Assembly: GCA_025200525.1 (NCBI GenBank)
Contig: CM045758.1
Coordinates: forward strand, 194,964,463-195,028,462
Direction: 5' to 3'
DNA length: 64,000 nucleotides
Source of the DNA: Camellia lanceoleosa
Taxonomy: Eukaryota > Streptophyta > Magnoliopsida > Ericales > Theaceae
Part shown: in pieces, positions 23,763 through 35,415 of the stretch
Numbering within the stretch: the first letter of the stretch is position 1
Layout: each line of letters begins with the position of its first letter
The notes under the pieces: generated by a model
Told to the model about the DNA's origin: nothing
Databases searched by the model: none
The model's input: only the letters and a program-made list of their open reading frames with translations
Position numbers and translations under genes: made by a program

Positions 23763-25794
23763 CTAGTTGGCCACATGCATCTGCACATTGACTTCTTCCA
23801 ATTCTTTCAAAGACAGGTTCTGAAAGTCTGGCACAATGACATTGGCTGCTGCCTCGCCAATTTTTGGGAATGGATTACTGTCAATTCCCATGGCCTTTTC
23901 TGCTTTGGCTGGGAATTTCAAACTTCCCTTCTGAGTTTGTTCTTGGATCCTGTCTCGAAAAACAATACAGTTCCTAGTCGAGTGAGACCAAGAATTATGC
24001 CATTTACAATATACTTTTCCTTTAAGTTCATCAGGAGATGGAATTTTGACTCCTTTTGGTAACTTAAGGAAGTTAGCTGCAAGCAAATGAGCAAAAATGT
24101 CATCTGCCTTAGTTAAATCGAAAGAGTATGTCCTGTAAAGGTCTTTCTTTTTAAACTGTTGGTCAATTGTTGTATCTTTATGAATTAATGCTTCATAGAT
24201 TGCAGGTTCTTTCTCTACAATCTCTGCTGCGTTGATCTCATAATTAGGATTTCTATAATATGTCTTATACGATGCATTATTCCGATCTTGTTCTTCCTCT
24301 AATAATGCTTCATATCTAGACACCTTATAGGTGAGTTCTACTAAGTCTCTGAACTCAGTCGAGTCAAACTTCTTTCGAAGCCTAAACTCTAGACCATTTT
24401 GAGCCAATCTCACGAATTCTAGCTCTGGTAAGATGACTCTACATTTATTTCGGGCCCTTTTAAATTTGGTAATGAATTGAGTGGCCTTCTCATCAGGCCT
24501 TTGACTTAATCTTGCCAAACCTGCCATGGAAACCTCTGGCTCTGATTGGAAGAACTGGGCATGAAATGCCTCTTCCATTTGTTGCCAAGTCTAGATAGAG
24601 CCAGGTGTAAGGTTAATATACCATATAAATGTCCCCCAGTTAGGGAATTTGGGAATAACCTTAACTTCATATAATCATTATTAGTAAATTTTTTGCATTG
24701 AGCAGCAAACCTAGCAATATGCTCTACTGTTGATTCGTTTCCATTTCCATAAAAAAGGGCAAAGTCTAGTATCCTGAAACCTCTTGGGTATTCATGTACC
24801 CTGTCTACCCATTCTGGATACGGTTTCCTGTACACTGGACTTTTGGACCCCCCGAGCCATTGGTCCACACATCTCTCTAACAATGTCAGCAACTAGGGAC
24901 CATGTTTTGTGCCTGCTGAACCACTACTGGAGAGGCAAAAACAGGATTTTGTGGGCAAACTTGTGCCTGTGGTCCTCTTGGTCCATAAGGTGGTTCATTT
25001 GGGATTGGTTGTCCCTGTGGTACAGGTTGCTGTTGGGGGTGTGGGTAACCCCTTTGAGCTTGTCTTGCGAAAGGACCTGTGAAAGGTGCTGGAACTGGTG
25101 TTGTATCTCTTCCATTTGTAGGAAAACCTTCCAACCCCCTCGGTATAAATTCGAATAAGGGATTAGTGAACCCCCTTGTGCCAGGTGTGGCTTCGAACAT
25201 AGGATTTGGAACCATTCTTATGCCATTTTCTTGTACTGGGCCAGATCCGCCAAATTGCATGGCTTCACTGTTAAGCACTGAAGCATTTTGACCTGGTATA
25301 GGCCTCAGAATAGGTTCATACCAAGACTGAGGTGATGGTCTTTCACAGTTTTGATTACTAGTTTGACCATTAGAATGTCCATTAGCTTGCATAGGTTGTT
25401 TATCTCTAGCCAATATTTGCTGAGAGACATTTGAAATTTCCTCGATGTGTCTTGCACTTGTTGGTTGGTAGTTATTCATTCGATCCAAAAAGGATGTTGC
25501 CCACATTTCCATCGTGTTCATTAATTGCTGTCCCATAGCATCTAGTAAGCCACCCCATGGATTTATTGGCTGAGTAGATGGAATAGTGGATGGTCCAATT
25601 CCTTGGTCTCGTCCAATATTATGGGCATATGGTACTTGTTCTGAAGTGCTGGCTTGTTCGACCATAGGTTCTGATAAAATGGGAGTTTCCACAGGACGTG
25701 TTATCACATTATCCTCTAGATTAGGTATCTCTACCTCTCCTTCTACGCCTTTTTTCAAGAGTTCATTTTCCCCCTGTCTTCTACGTATAGCCAT
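23763..25794 (-). pseudogene. Element I gag
   Basis: Gag would build the virus-like particle. The frame from the ATG at 25792-25794 (MAIRRRQGENEL) gives a 302-residue N-terminal Pro/Gln-rich region to 24886. Then, with frame changes near 24890 and 24560 and a TAG near 24595, the conserved gag domain follows (24506-24892: PYPEWVDRVHEYPRGFRI; 23763-24578: LSQRPDEKATQFITKFKRAR). A zinc-knuckle-like CKWHNSWSHSTRNC closes it. The start codon lies only 36 bp inside the 5' LTR edge. Confidence 0.85.
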
Positions 25795-25803
25795 TTTAAA
25801 TAC

Positions 25804-25822
25804 GGTCCCACTAGGCGTGCCA
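25804..25822 (-). other. Element I primer-binding site
   Basis: The minus strand reads TGGCACGCCTAGTGGGACC, starting 8 bp inside the 5' LTR. A TGG start matches the CCA end of a tRNA; the tRNA was not identified. Confidence 0.65.
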
Positions 25823-25830
25823 AAAATATA

Positions 25831-26504
25831 TGTTGGCTTTTTGGCTTTCGAAGGTTATTTTGGTAATTGCGAGCGTGCTAACAAGGATCAATTAGTCTTC
25901 ACAGAAAATTAATTGCCAACCAATTATCAGACGATTGTGTTTTAGTTCTTTCAGCCTCAATGAAGAGGACTTTTACTGGTAGCTTGACTTAGGAGAATTA
26001 AACAGATAATAACGAATTGAAGAACAATCGAAGTATTTCATTAAGATGAAAAGACTTACAATGATCAAAACTCAGCCTCGTAGAGGTGTACAGCAAATCT
26101 ACTTGGAACTACTTCTATGAAACGAAGTGCAGTGCAGGAATTTTAAAGTACAGTAATGTAAAGAACTGTAAATGTAAGATTGTAAATCTAAAACTGGAAA
26201 GGAAAATAAGTATAAAGGACTGGTTTTTTGGATCTGAGTCTAGGGGCTTTTCTGGAGTCTTCTCTACTATGCCATTACTTGCAGTTAAGCTTCTCTTCTA
26301 AATTTGAATCTGAAATGCGAGTAACCGTTGAAGCCACGTCACTTTGTATCCCTTTGTTGATCCGTTGCTACTCAGATATTTTAATAACCAATACTAACTG
26401 CCACATGTACGATCAAGATCAAGGACCTGAATAGTCTTCCTATATTACCCTTATTTCGCCACGCGTCGAATTGTAATTGGCTCGTACAAAATATGTAGCC
26501 AACA
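25831..26504 (-). repeat. Element I 5' LTR (674 bp, TATA deleted)
   Basis: It matches the left LTR except for point changes and one deletion of about 98 bp near 26270, which removes the TATA box. Transcription of the element from this LTR should therefore be poor or start elsewhere. Confidence 0.9.
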
Positions 26505-26951
26505 GTTACCAATAAATCTTAAATGTTGAAATTATATCATACCCTTCCATGTGTGTGTCACATGCCATACATTATTCCAAGACAAAAAGCATAAAGAATC
26601 TTAGTGCACTTTGTTGATGTGTGGCACAATTTGCAGTGGTTGTGATACAATTGTGTGTGTCATGTGACATACATTATTCCAAAACAAAAAGTATAAAGAG
26701 CCTTAGTGCACTTTGTTGATGTGTAGCACCTACCAATCACCCTCAATATAACACGTGTTAAGCACAAATTTTGGAAACACACAAATATGAGGGTGTGCCA
26801 CACCAAAACATCACCTACTCACCCGGTCAAACTAATAAGTAGTGGCATTTATGTCATTCAGCATTATAAAGGATCAAATAGATCAAAAGAAAAAAGTTGA
26901 GACTAAATGGAGCACAATTTCAACATTTATGATTTATTGATAACTTTTTCT
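26505..26951. mobile_element. Mutator-type element, right part
   Basis: This completes the element begun at 10658. It contains repeat copies 2 and 3 (about 26537-26630 and 26648-26748) and the right inverted terminus around ATTTATTGATAACTTTTTC, followed by AAAATAAAA. Confidence 0.65.
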
Positions 26952-26960
26952 AAAATAAAA

Positions 26961-28300
26961 GTTACCATGCAAAAAAAAATTATAGAAGGCTTTAATTAAT
27001 TTTTTTGCCTGAAATTTCGAATAAATTTGAGCCACGTCCGCATGACATAACCTACCTTCGTTGGCGACCAAACAGTCCAGATGAAAAAATTTAACTACAC
27101 AGGAATTTTTGTAGAACCTAAGGTTTAACTACACATAATCTATTAATATAGAATGATCAGTCTATCATTTTAAAATAAAGAATTTATTAAAATATTATTT
27201 AATTATAAAATATCATTATCACATTGTCTTAATAAAAAATTATTTATATAAATTTAAGAAAATTTATGATAAATCCAATTTAAAGAGAATAAAAGGCATT
27301 AGATTCCATGAATATTTTTTTGTTAGTGAGAGATCTATACTTTGTGAAATAATTTGGTGAGAAATCCTAACGGACTTTTTGTTTCTAATTTTACTCCTTG
27401 ACTTTTTTTGTATGCTTGACTTTTCGTTACCTATCTATTCAATTTTTTTTCTATATGTTTATTTTTTTTTTATGTGTTCAAATATTTTGTCTATCTGTTC
27501 AATTTATATGCATCTGTTTAAATTTTTTAACTATTTGTTCAATTTTTTCCCTAAATTCTATCAATCTGTTTAATTTTTTCCTAAATTTTTTTTCTGTTTG
27601 TTCAATTTTTCTTATCTGTTGCTCAAATTTGGAAGCCCATTTTTCTTATCTGTTTGAAATTCACAAACTAATTTTTCTATCTATTGGAATTATCTACCTC
27701 TAATACTCAAATATTACACAAAAATTCATTAAACTATTATTATCTGTTCAAATTTTGAATAGCTTTGTCCTATATCTGTTCAAAATTTGAACCAAATCTC
27801 AATTATATGTTCAAAATTTGTCCTATATCTATTTCATCGTCGTCGTCAACAAGTAAAAAAATAATAATCAACAATATTTTCAACAAGAAGCCAAATCAAA
27901 GAAAATAAAAAATAAAAATTTTGAACATATAGTAAAATTCTGGAGCCGATCTGGAGACAACAACGGCGAATCTGAGTATTACTAGACAAACGCAGCTCTT
28001 ATCACCAGTGCAATATCCAGATCTGAAAAATCAATAAGAGTTTTTAAACTTAAAAATATAAATTAAATACAATAATTTTTTTAGACCTCAATTAAATACA
28101 ATAATCAATAGCAAAATCTGATTGATTTCAAGAGTATTCGAAAGATTTGTAAAATCAACAAGCAATTGGTGTGCAATTTGTAGTTGATTCAGGATTAAAC
28201 AGGAGATAAACTTTGGAAAGAGTGTTCCCAATACAAGAACACTTGCTTGAACCAAAACAAAAAAGAAAAAAATGTGAAGTTAAACTATTCTATTCCTATG
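26961..28300. other. AT-rich intergenic DNA with TCTGTTCAA repeats
   Basis: No gene is recognised. From about 27400 to 27830 the motif TCTGTTCAAATTTTT recurs irregularly, so the open frames at 27379-27703 are repeat artefacts. Confidence 0.45.
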
Positions 28301-28385
28301 CTCACTTTAACATGGAATTCATCAGTACGAACAAAACAGAGCTATTGTGATTTTCTTGAAATTGAATGAGGATGGAAATGCATAC

Positions 28386-28586
28386 CTTGTTAATGATCGA
28401 ATATATATATAGTTCAGAAATGTTAGGGTTTGAGTTGTTTCGAATCATTAAAGGCGAAACATATTGTTGTTTCTGGAGACTTGTTCGCATTTGATGGAGT
28501 TCCGATCGAAGCACGTTATGACGCCGTTCTAAGCTTTGTAGGATTGCCTTAGCGTATGGCCGCCGCGTACAGCGGCGATCCGCCAT
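28386..28586 (-). CDS. Possible first exon of an unrecognised gene
   Basis: A minus-strand ATG at 28586 opens MADRRCTRRPYAKAILQ and continues for about 67 codons to a possible splice donor AAG|GTATGC near 28386. The upstream sequence is GC-richer and CT-rich, like a 5' leader. A solo LTR (28740-31180) sits in that leader, and the leader continues beyond it (31181-31370). No following exon or family is recognised. It could be a transposon-borne gene fragment. Confidence 0.25.
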
Positions 28587-28739
28587 GACTCCAACGAGGT
28601 CTGCTTGTACTAGAATGAGAGAAATGATGACAGATCTGGATTTGAAGATCTCTTCGAGGCGAGGCGATAGATGGCGAGGTCAAAGATGAGGTCGGCGAGG
28701 CGGTGGTCGTTGCCTCCAGTGAGGTTGCGGTGGCAGAAT

Positions 28740-31180
28740 TGTGACGCCCCAAATTTTGATAATATAATACAACGATACACTGGGGTTTAACTAGCGGATA
28801 CACATTATTTTTAAGCACAAAATACAAATAATTATACTAAAATAAAATATTAATAATTGTTACAGATAAAATTTTTTAAGTCTTTAAATACAGATCAGTT
28901 TCTTGATACAAAAAGATTATCCAAAAGACAGAAAATATAAAATATAATCTCTATGGCAGCCGTGGTTCCACAAAGCTTTTAGGGATTTCGTTCTCGGTGT
29001 AAAACTCACCTTCACCTGGCATAAAACACCATGAGCTTGGAATGCCCAGTAAACACACACACTCCGACCCTTTTCCCATTACAAATACACAAGTAACATA
29101 ATGGCACGATCATAACAGACAACAAAAGCAATAATTAAGTAGAGCTTATAATTAAATTTTAATTCTCATGAATAATAGTCAATTTTAATTAGTTCTAGGC
29201 AACTTCCCACGGAATGTCATTTCTACCCAACCACTAACTCTGGCCACGAGCAATTCTGACTCCCCCTTGGTTAATACAATACCAATGCATCGCTTACTGC
29301 ATAACCACCAGTGCGTTGCTTACTGCACAATTACTAATGATGCCCACGCACCTAGGTTACATACCCAAGTGGTGACATCACGGTTTGCCCCAAGGAAATG
29401 GGCTTCCAGGGATACTCTTCCTGTGTGAGACCCTTACTGCCACCCTTATGCCTCCCATTTCCGTTAAGCAGCCAGAATACCTCCCGTGCCATGTTAGGGT
29501 TCGAAAACACACTTGCGCAAGACTTCACAAAAATGGAACACATTCCACTATATCATACTCTTGAATCCATCGTTCATTATCTCATAAAATTTAATATAAT
29601 GATCACAACCCATTACCATCCCATTTGATTTCCCCTTTATTAAGTGTATTATGTTCTCAGTTATAGCAAGGCATGGTCAATATAATTACGAATCCAAACT
29701 AAACAACAAGTAATTTATTCATGATAAAGAAAATTCACAATTTATCATAGATTACATATCGAGACTAAAACATTCAAGAAACATAGAATATAAGAGTTGC
29801 AAACCAAATAAGAGTATATTAACATAAATTTTCAGATTTCCAGATTTGAACCAGTATGAAAATAATTATGAAAAAAATACTTTTATTGGCCCTAAGTACC
29901 TGGCCTCATGTGAGTTTGTAGATAAACAAGTCTAGTTTCAAACTCAATTTACGAAAGTAGGATAGGTATTTTAGATTTTAAGATAATTCAGAATTACCAA
30001 GATCTGTCTAGATTCGTTGACCGATACGCAAATCGATTTTTCTCTCAAACCCCTTACTCTCTTGAGTTCAAACAAATTTTAGTTAAAATATAACACCAAG
30101 ATTAAGATTTTGACATAAAATTGGACTCAAGATTTTTTTTTGGAATTTTACAAAAATAGAGAAAGTTGACTATTTTTCTGGTTCTGTGAGTAACAAATTT
30201 AGAAAAATTGTTTAGGTTACAAAAATACATCCTTAGGTCCTACCAAAATTACCACATACTCTAGACATACCAAATATTAGACCATAAACACAAATTTTGA
30301 GTTTATGGAGTTTTGATAGGAAAATAAATTCAAGAAAGGGAAAAGATTTGCTGCTGGAAATTTAAGAAAGAAAGAGAAGCACACTATTTGTTGATTAACA
30401 CACATTTATACAAGAGTGTAGGCCTATACTACAACAAATATATACAAATAGCATGTATTAGGAGGGGAAAAACAAGTGGTAAGAGAACTTGAGAGAAAAG
30501 GTGATGTATGTTTACCTTTATTGTACAAGACTCAACACAATTCTTCTTTTTCTTCTTCTCTTCTCTCTCTCTCTCTTTCTCTCTCTCCCTCTCTTTTTTT
30601 TTCCAAGATCACTCTCTCTCACTCCTCTAGTGCATGGCTGAAAATGCATATAATGAGGGGGAGAAGTGTGCATATATATATAGAGAAAAGATTGGGAAGG
30701 TTTTTTTATAAGATATTTGTATTTATAAACATAAAATAATAGGCACAATTACATTAATTAATAAAATATTATAATTAAGGGTTGGAATGAAATAAAATAG
30801 AAGTATATGGGGACCAAGTCTAAATTTATGAAACCTTGATATATGTTATTAATATACTAACATTAGAAAATACTTAGAATAATAAATTCGGGTCCCGTTA
30901 AATTAAAGTGCAAAGAAGGGTGAGAAACCGAGCGAAAATGGCATTACCGAGAATTAAGATTTTAAAGTGATTATTCTATAATTATAGGGTCTAATGATTA
31001 ATAATAGGGTTTTAAAGGTGATTATTATTCTACAGGATCGATTAGGGTTTACTCGAATTAATCCGCGATGCTTCCTGATTTTAGGGTTTAAAACGTAATT
31101 AAGTGAAAATTCAAGGGCTTTATTGAAAGAAACTCAAGGTTAGGGATTTAATGGTAATTACAAAAATTAGGGCCTTTACA
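28740..31180 (-). mobile_element. Solo LTR, 2441 bp, TSD AGAAT
   Basis: It is flanked by exact AGAAT copies (28735-28739 and 31181-31185). Read on the minus strand it begins TGTAAAGGCCC and ends GGGGCGTCACA, the same terminal pattern as the solo LTR at 47414. A TATA-like run at about 30671-30683 is followed by a GA-rich leader (about 30540-30625). No internal region or second LTR is present, so it arose by LTR-LTR recombination. Confidence 0.82.
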
Positions 31181-31545
31181 AGAATGGAGAAGGGTTAGGG
31201 CTTTTTTAGGGAAAGAATGAGGCTACTGCTAGAGGAGCGAAGAAAGAGAAGAGAGAGATGAGAGAGAAGGTGGCGGCAATGGTAGTCATTGATGGCAGAA
31301 GAGAAGGTGAGGTGACATCATGAGAGGTGGAGGAGAGAGAGAGTGTGCGATTATTGGGACATTATTCTATACTCTCGGAGCACCACGTGGCCATATTCCA
31401 AGTCAATAACCAATTACTTAACCCCATGTTGTTCTCTCATCTCCAATATAAATTGTAGGCCCTTATGCTTTTCCACCAATCAAAACCTTATGAAGTACTA
31501 CGTGTCCATACTCTGGGAGTACTGAATAATCACTCGTGATTATTA

Positions 31546-32294
31546 GGCCACATTTGTTTGGTGGATTAGATTAGATGAGAATGTTAGTGGGGTCTACTAA
31601 TAAGTGCATACTGTTTATCTTTTTTTTTTTTTTTTGGGTCACACCATCTCTTTATTTTTTTACATATCTTTTCGTAAAAAGTCAAAAAATGCACTTATTT
31701 AGATTATCTCAAACCACCCTTTAGTGAAGAGATTATTAATATGGAGATTGTTATTTAGCGAATTAAGTAAAAGTGTGTTTGTTTTGATGATAGTATAAGA
31801 GATAGTTAGTGATGAGATTGTTAAATTATTTTTATATAAAATAAATACATAAATAAATTATTTTTATATTAAAAAAACTAAAATAAATATTAAAACAAAC
31901 AGGTGCAATTGGTAAAAAAAATAATAAATTTTTTTTTAATATAAAATAGACTCAGTCCTTTCATTATTTTTTTAATCCCACCCAAAATTCAGTCAAGCTA
32001 ATCCTCCTACTAATGCTGTGTTTGGTTGGGGGATTTGGAAAGGGAAAAGGAAAAGGAAAAGGTGTGTGAAACTAGATAAAATATAGGCATATTTTATTTA
32101 CATTTCACCTACGTTTTCCATTTCCCTTTCCAAATCCCTCCTCAAATCCCCTAATCAAACACAGCATAAGAGGGATTACTAAGCCCCTTGGACTACCAAT
32201 TTGCATTCTTATTTTACTACCAAACATGCTGTAGGTGAAGCCCATAGTCATGATAGTCTAATCCGGCCACTTAAGCCACGAAACAAATATGGCC
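31546..32294. mobile_element. Tourist-like (PIF/Harbinger) element with nested MITE
   Basis: The inverted ends GGCCACATTTGTTTGGTGG and (reversed) GGCCATATTTGTTTCGTGG are flanked by TTA (31543-31545 and 32295-32297). There is no coding capacity. It contains the 153-bp MITE at 32014-32166. Confidence 0.7.
32014..32166. mobile_element. Tourist MITE, 153 bp, TSD TAA
   Basis: The inverted ends TGCTGTGTTTGGTTGGGGG and (reversed) TGCTGTGTTTGATTAGGGG are followed on both sides by GGATTTGGAAAGGGAAA. Flanked by TAA (32011-32013 and 32167-32169). The hairpin is nearly full length. Confidence 0.85.
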
Positions 32295-32471
32295 TTAGGA
32301 TTTAAATGGTGTATAGATATATAAGGGAGGTTAATTCAGTCGTTTTGTTTGAATTTGTCATTTTAGATAAAATATTTAAGCCTTTTGAACTTTTTAACCA
32401 AACAAAATTAAAAATTAGATTTATAGAGTCTTACAAATTTTATTAGAGTAATACTTTTCTCTATTATTTAG

Positions 32472-33977
32472 GGGGAAAGCACCAATAAATCCTAAATTTG
32501 GGAATGTTAAACCATTTAGTTCCGAATGTTTTTTGTTGGACTAATAGGTCCTGTTTCACTAAAAGCTTACTATAGGCCTTTTTTTGTCAAACATTATTAA
32601 TCAAACATCAAACATTAGTAACGTCAGAATTATTTATCAAACTTCAAACATTACCAACGTCAGGATTATTCGTATAATTTCGGTGAAAACATTATCAACG
32701 TTAGAATTATACATCCAACATCAAATATTATCAAACGTCATCAAACATCAAACATTATTCTTCAAACATCAAAACATATTATCAACGTTCGAATTATACA
32801 TCCAACATCAAACATTATCAAACGTCAAGATTATTCATCAAACATCAACCATTAAATATTAGGATTATTCATCATACATCAAACATTATTCATCAAATAT
32901 CAAATACAACCATTAAACATTAGGATTATTCATCAAACATCAATCATTATTCATCAAATTCATTATATATATATATATATACACATTCACATAGATGGGT
33001 GATATCATATAATTAATTACTAACGAGATCCTCAGTCTATGGGCTTCAATCATCACCACCACAACGCCGAAGCCTATTAGATTTGCATTTGTTGGTAGCA
33101 TAGAATTGGAATTTGGGTTGAGAGAGAAAAAGAAAGGGTTTCAAAATCAAGATGAGAGAGAAAATTAGGGTTTCAAAATTAGGGTTTCAGTATTGGCAAT
33201 CGACATTCATCATTAACATCAGGGCCAGCGATCAGCATTCATCATCAACAGTGGTTGAGCCAATCAATCGGGCATTCGAGCTCGGCAATGGAAAGAATGG
33301 CGAGAAGCTGCGTACAAGAGAGTCCAACGATGATGAATTCATTGATTGGTCTGGTTGGGATTGCGATGATACTCCACGGTTTGTGGATGATGTTTGATCA
33401 AAATTGAATTCTATACATCCCTCGTGATTTCCTCCACCACCACTATCATTATCATCAACAATCTCTATCTCCCCATCAAAAAGCTAATCCTCTTTTCAAA
33501 CCTCCCAAAAAGATATTCCTTTCTTCAAACCCAATTCTACTATTGGGTTTGATCATCACTGTCTCCTATCTACTTCTCCGATTTCTACACAAAACATCTG
33601 TACTCTACACTCTCAAAAAAAATGGTGAACGAAGGGTTGAAATTGATGAACAAAGCTTTAGATCTGATGATGTTTGATCAAAAAAAATTGTTATGATGAT
33701 GATATTTGATTAAGAAAAATTGTTTAATCGTTATTTTAATAATTTTTTATGATGTTTGTTACGATGTGATTTTTGATGATGTTGTGATGTTTTAGGATGT
33801 TGTTTTGATGATGTTTTACGATGTAGTTGATGATGTTAATGTTTTCATGATGTTGATTTTTTATGATGTTTTTTAGTGATGTTGGTGATGTTTTTTAGGA
33901 CTAAATAATTTAATAAAAAACATTCAGGACTAATTAGATCAACATTTAACAAAATGGGATTTATGAGTAATTTCTCC
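32472..33977. mobile_element. Mutator-type non-autonomous element, 1.5 kb, 9-bp TSD
   Basis: Perfect 9-bp duplications ATTATTTAG lie at 32463-32471 and 33978-33986. The inverted ends are GGGGAAAGCACCAATAAATCC and (reversed) GGAGAAATTACTCATAAATCCC. Subterminal arms hold repeats CATCAAACATTA (left) and its complement GATGATGTTTT (right). The GC-richer centre (about 33000-33660), with an 81-codon frame at 33152-33397 and CACCACCAC-type runs, does not look like the arms and may be captured host sequence, as in Pack-MULEs. I recognise no gene in it. Confidence 0.78.
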
Positions 33978-33986
33978 ATTATTTAG

Positions 33987-34441
33987 TTACCCTTGAAAAA
34001 ATAAACAATGGGCGAGAAATGTGTACATTGCAAATTGCGATAAAGTTTAGCACAGCTCAGAATGCACGCCTGGCAGCTCCCATTGGTGAAAATATGAGCA
34101 GCTTTGTTTCGTCGGGGTTAAAAAATTATTGACTAAAATAGGGGTAATTTGAGAATTTTTTTTTTAAAAAAACTAACTTTTTAACTTTTTTCTTACATAG
34201 AAAAGTCATTAAAGAATCAAAAAAAAATTAAAAGTTAATTTTTTACCAATTTTTTAAAACATCACGCAGTTTGTTTTAAAAGTCTTAATTTATTTGACAA
34301 AATCATTTTTTTCACAACCAAAAAAAAAAAAAAAAAGTCTCATTTTAGTCATTCTAAAATGCTATTATAATAACCCAAAAATGTAATAAATTAGTTTTTT
34401 TTTATCATTAACCAATAAACTAATTTTCTTCAACTTTCTCC
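33987..34441. other. AT-rich intergenic DNA
   Basis: No gene is recognised. AAAAAGTTAA-rich sequence around 34165-34300 resembles the interior of the Tourist family at 7653 and 35416, but no ends are visible. Confidence 0.4.
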
Positions 34442-34449
34442 CTTTCAAC

Positions 34450-35290
34450 TAGGGTTGTTCGCAGATCGATTTTGTGCGATTTCCGGTTTGATTTTGACTC
34501 GCCCGCATCTATGCGGTTTGGGAAAAAGTCAACCTGCAACCGCCCACAGTGCGGTTTGCGGTTTGTGCGGATAGGGTTTGCAGATGTGCAGGTGGTTTGC
34601 GGTTTACACTTTTTTTTAAAAAAATTAATTTTTAGGTTTTTTTTTTTCCATCGAATTTAGGCATCAGATTCATTTTATGTATTTGTGATCATTTAATAAC
34701 AATTTTCTGATGAGTTTACAAATAAAAATTGAATATCAATGCATTAATTAAAAGTACCCAAAACAAAGAGATTCTACACTAGCATTTTTGCCATGAAAAA
34801 AATATATATCAATGCATTAAACAATGCATATCAATGCATTAAAGGTTATACTCAATTAGAATTACCAGTTTAGTAATCAATAATCAAATTAGAAGTTCCA
34901 TTGACCACCACAAGGAAAATTTTATTAGGAAAAAGTGGATGAGTTACCAATGAAAATCATATAAGAAACCAAATTTAGGACTTTTTAATTTTACGGCATT
35001 AAGAAAGTTGAGAAATATTTAAAAATAAGGATCCTAGTGTCATAAAGAACATAATGGTGCTCCTGCTAAAATTACAAAGTTGGTATATAAAAAAAAATAA
35101 AATAATAATAATTAAAGTGCGGACAGTTTTTGCGGGTTGCGGGTTTAACCCGCAATTCGCTCGCAACCTACAAATTTGTCATATTTCAAACCGCATCCAC
35201 CCGCATTATGTTTACAAAATCATCCATTTATATGCGGATTGAACGGATTAGGCTGTTTGAGCAGTTCGAATAAACCGTTGCCCACCCTTA
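34450..35290. mobile_element. hAT-like non-autonomous element
   Basis: The ends TAGGGTTGTTCGC and (reversed) TAAGGGTGGGCAAC resemble hAT termini. The flanks CTTTCAAC (34442-34449) and CTTTCAAT (35291-35298) form an 8-bp duplication with one mismatch. Many TGCGGTTTGCGG and complementary CCGCA blocks crowd both ends, as subterminal transposase-binding repeats do. No transposase is present. Confidence 0.65.
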
Positions 35291-35415
35291 CTTTCAATGT
35301 ATGTTGTTGAATCTAGGAATTTCAATGAATCTAGACTGGTACGCATACACAAGAACAACGAATTATTCTATCTTTTTAGAATACTATATTGGTTGTATAT
35401 ATTGCTAAATATTAA

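Larger units (their letters stand above)
10927..26504 (-). mobile_element. Element I: complete 15.6-kb Tat/Ogre-group Ty3/gypsy retrotransposon
   Basis: The element is bounded by LTRs and an exact 5-bp duplication GTTAC (10922-10926 and 26505-26509). On the minus strand the order is 5' LTR, primer site, gag, protease, RT, RNase H, second (archaeal-type) RNase H, integrase, then a 6-kb 3' region with two plus-strand genes, polypurine tract and 3' LTR. The second RNase H, the great length and the antisense genes are marks of the Tat/Ogre group. Stops and frameshifts break the coding regions, so it is not autonomous. It sits in a Mutator-type element. Confidence 0.92.

Noticed and set aside
27379..27703. 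Hydrophobic-looking open frames
   Set aside because: They are translations of the TCTGTTCAATTTTT repeat (Phe/Leu-rich), not membrane proteins.
33152..33397. 81-codon frame in the Mutator-type element as a gene
   Set aside because: No family recognised and no splice or promoter context; kept only as possible captured sequence.
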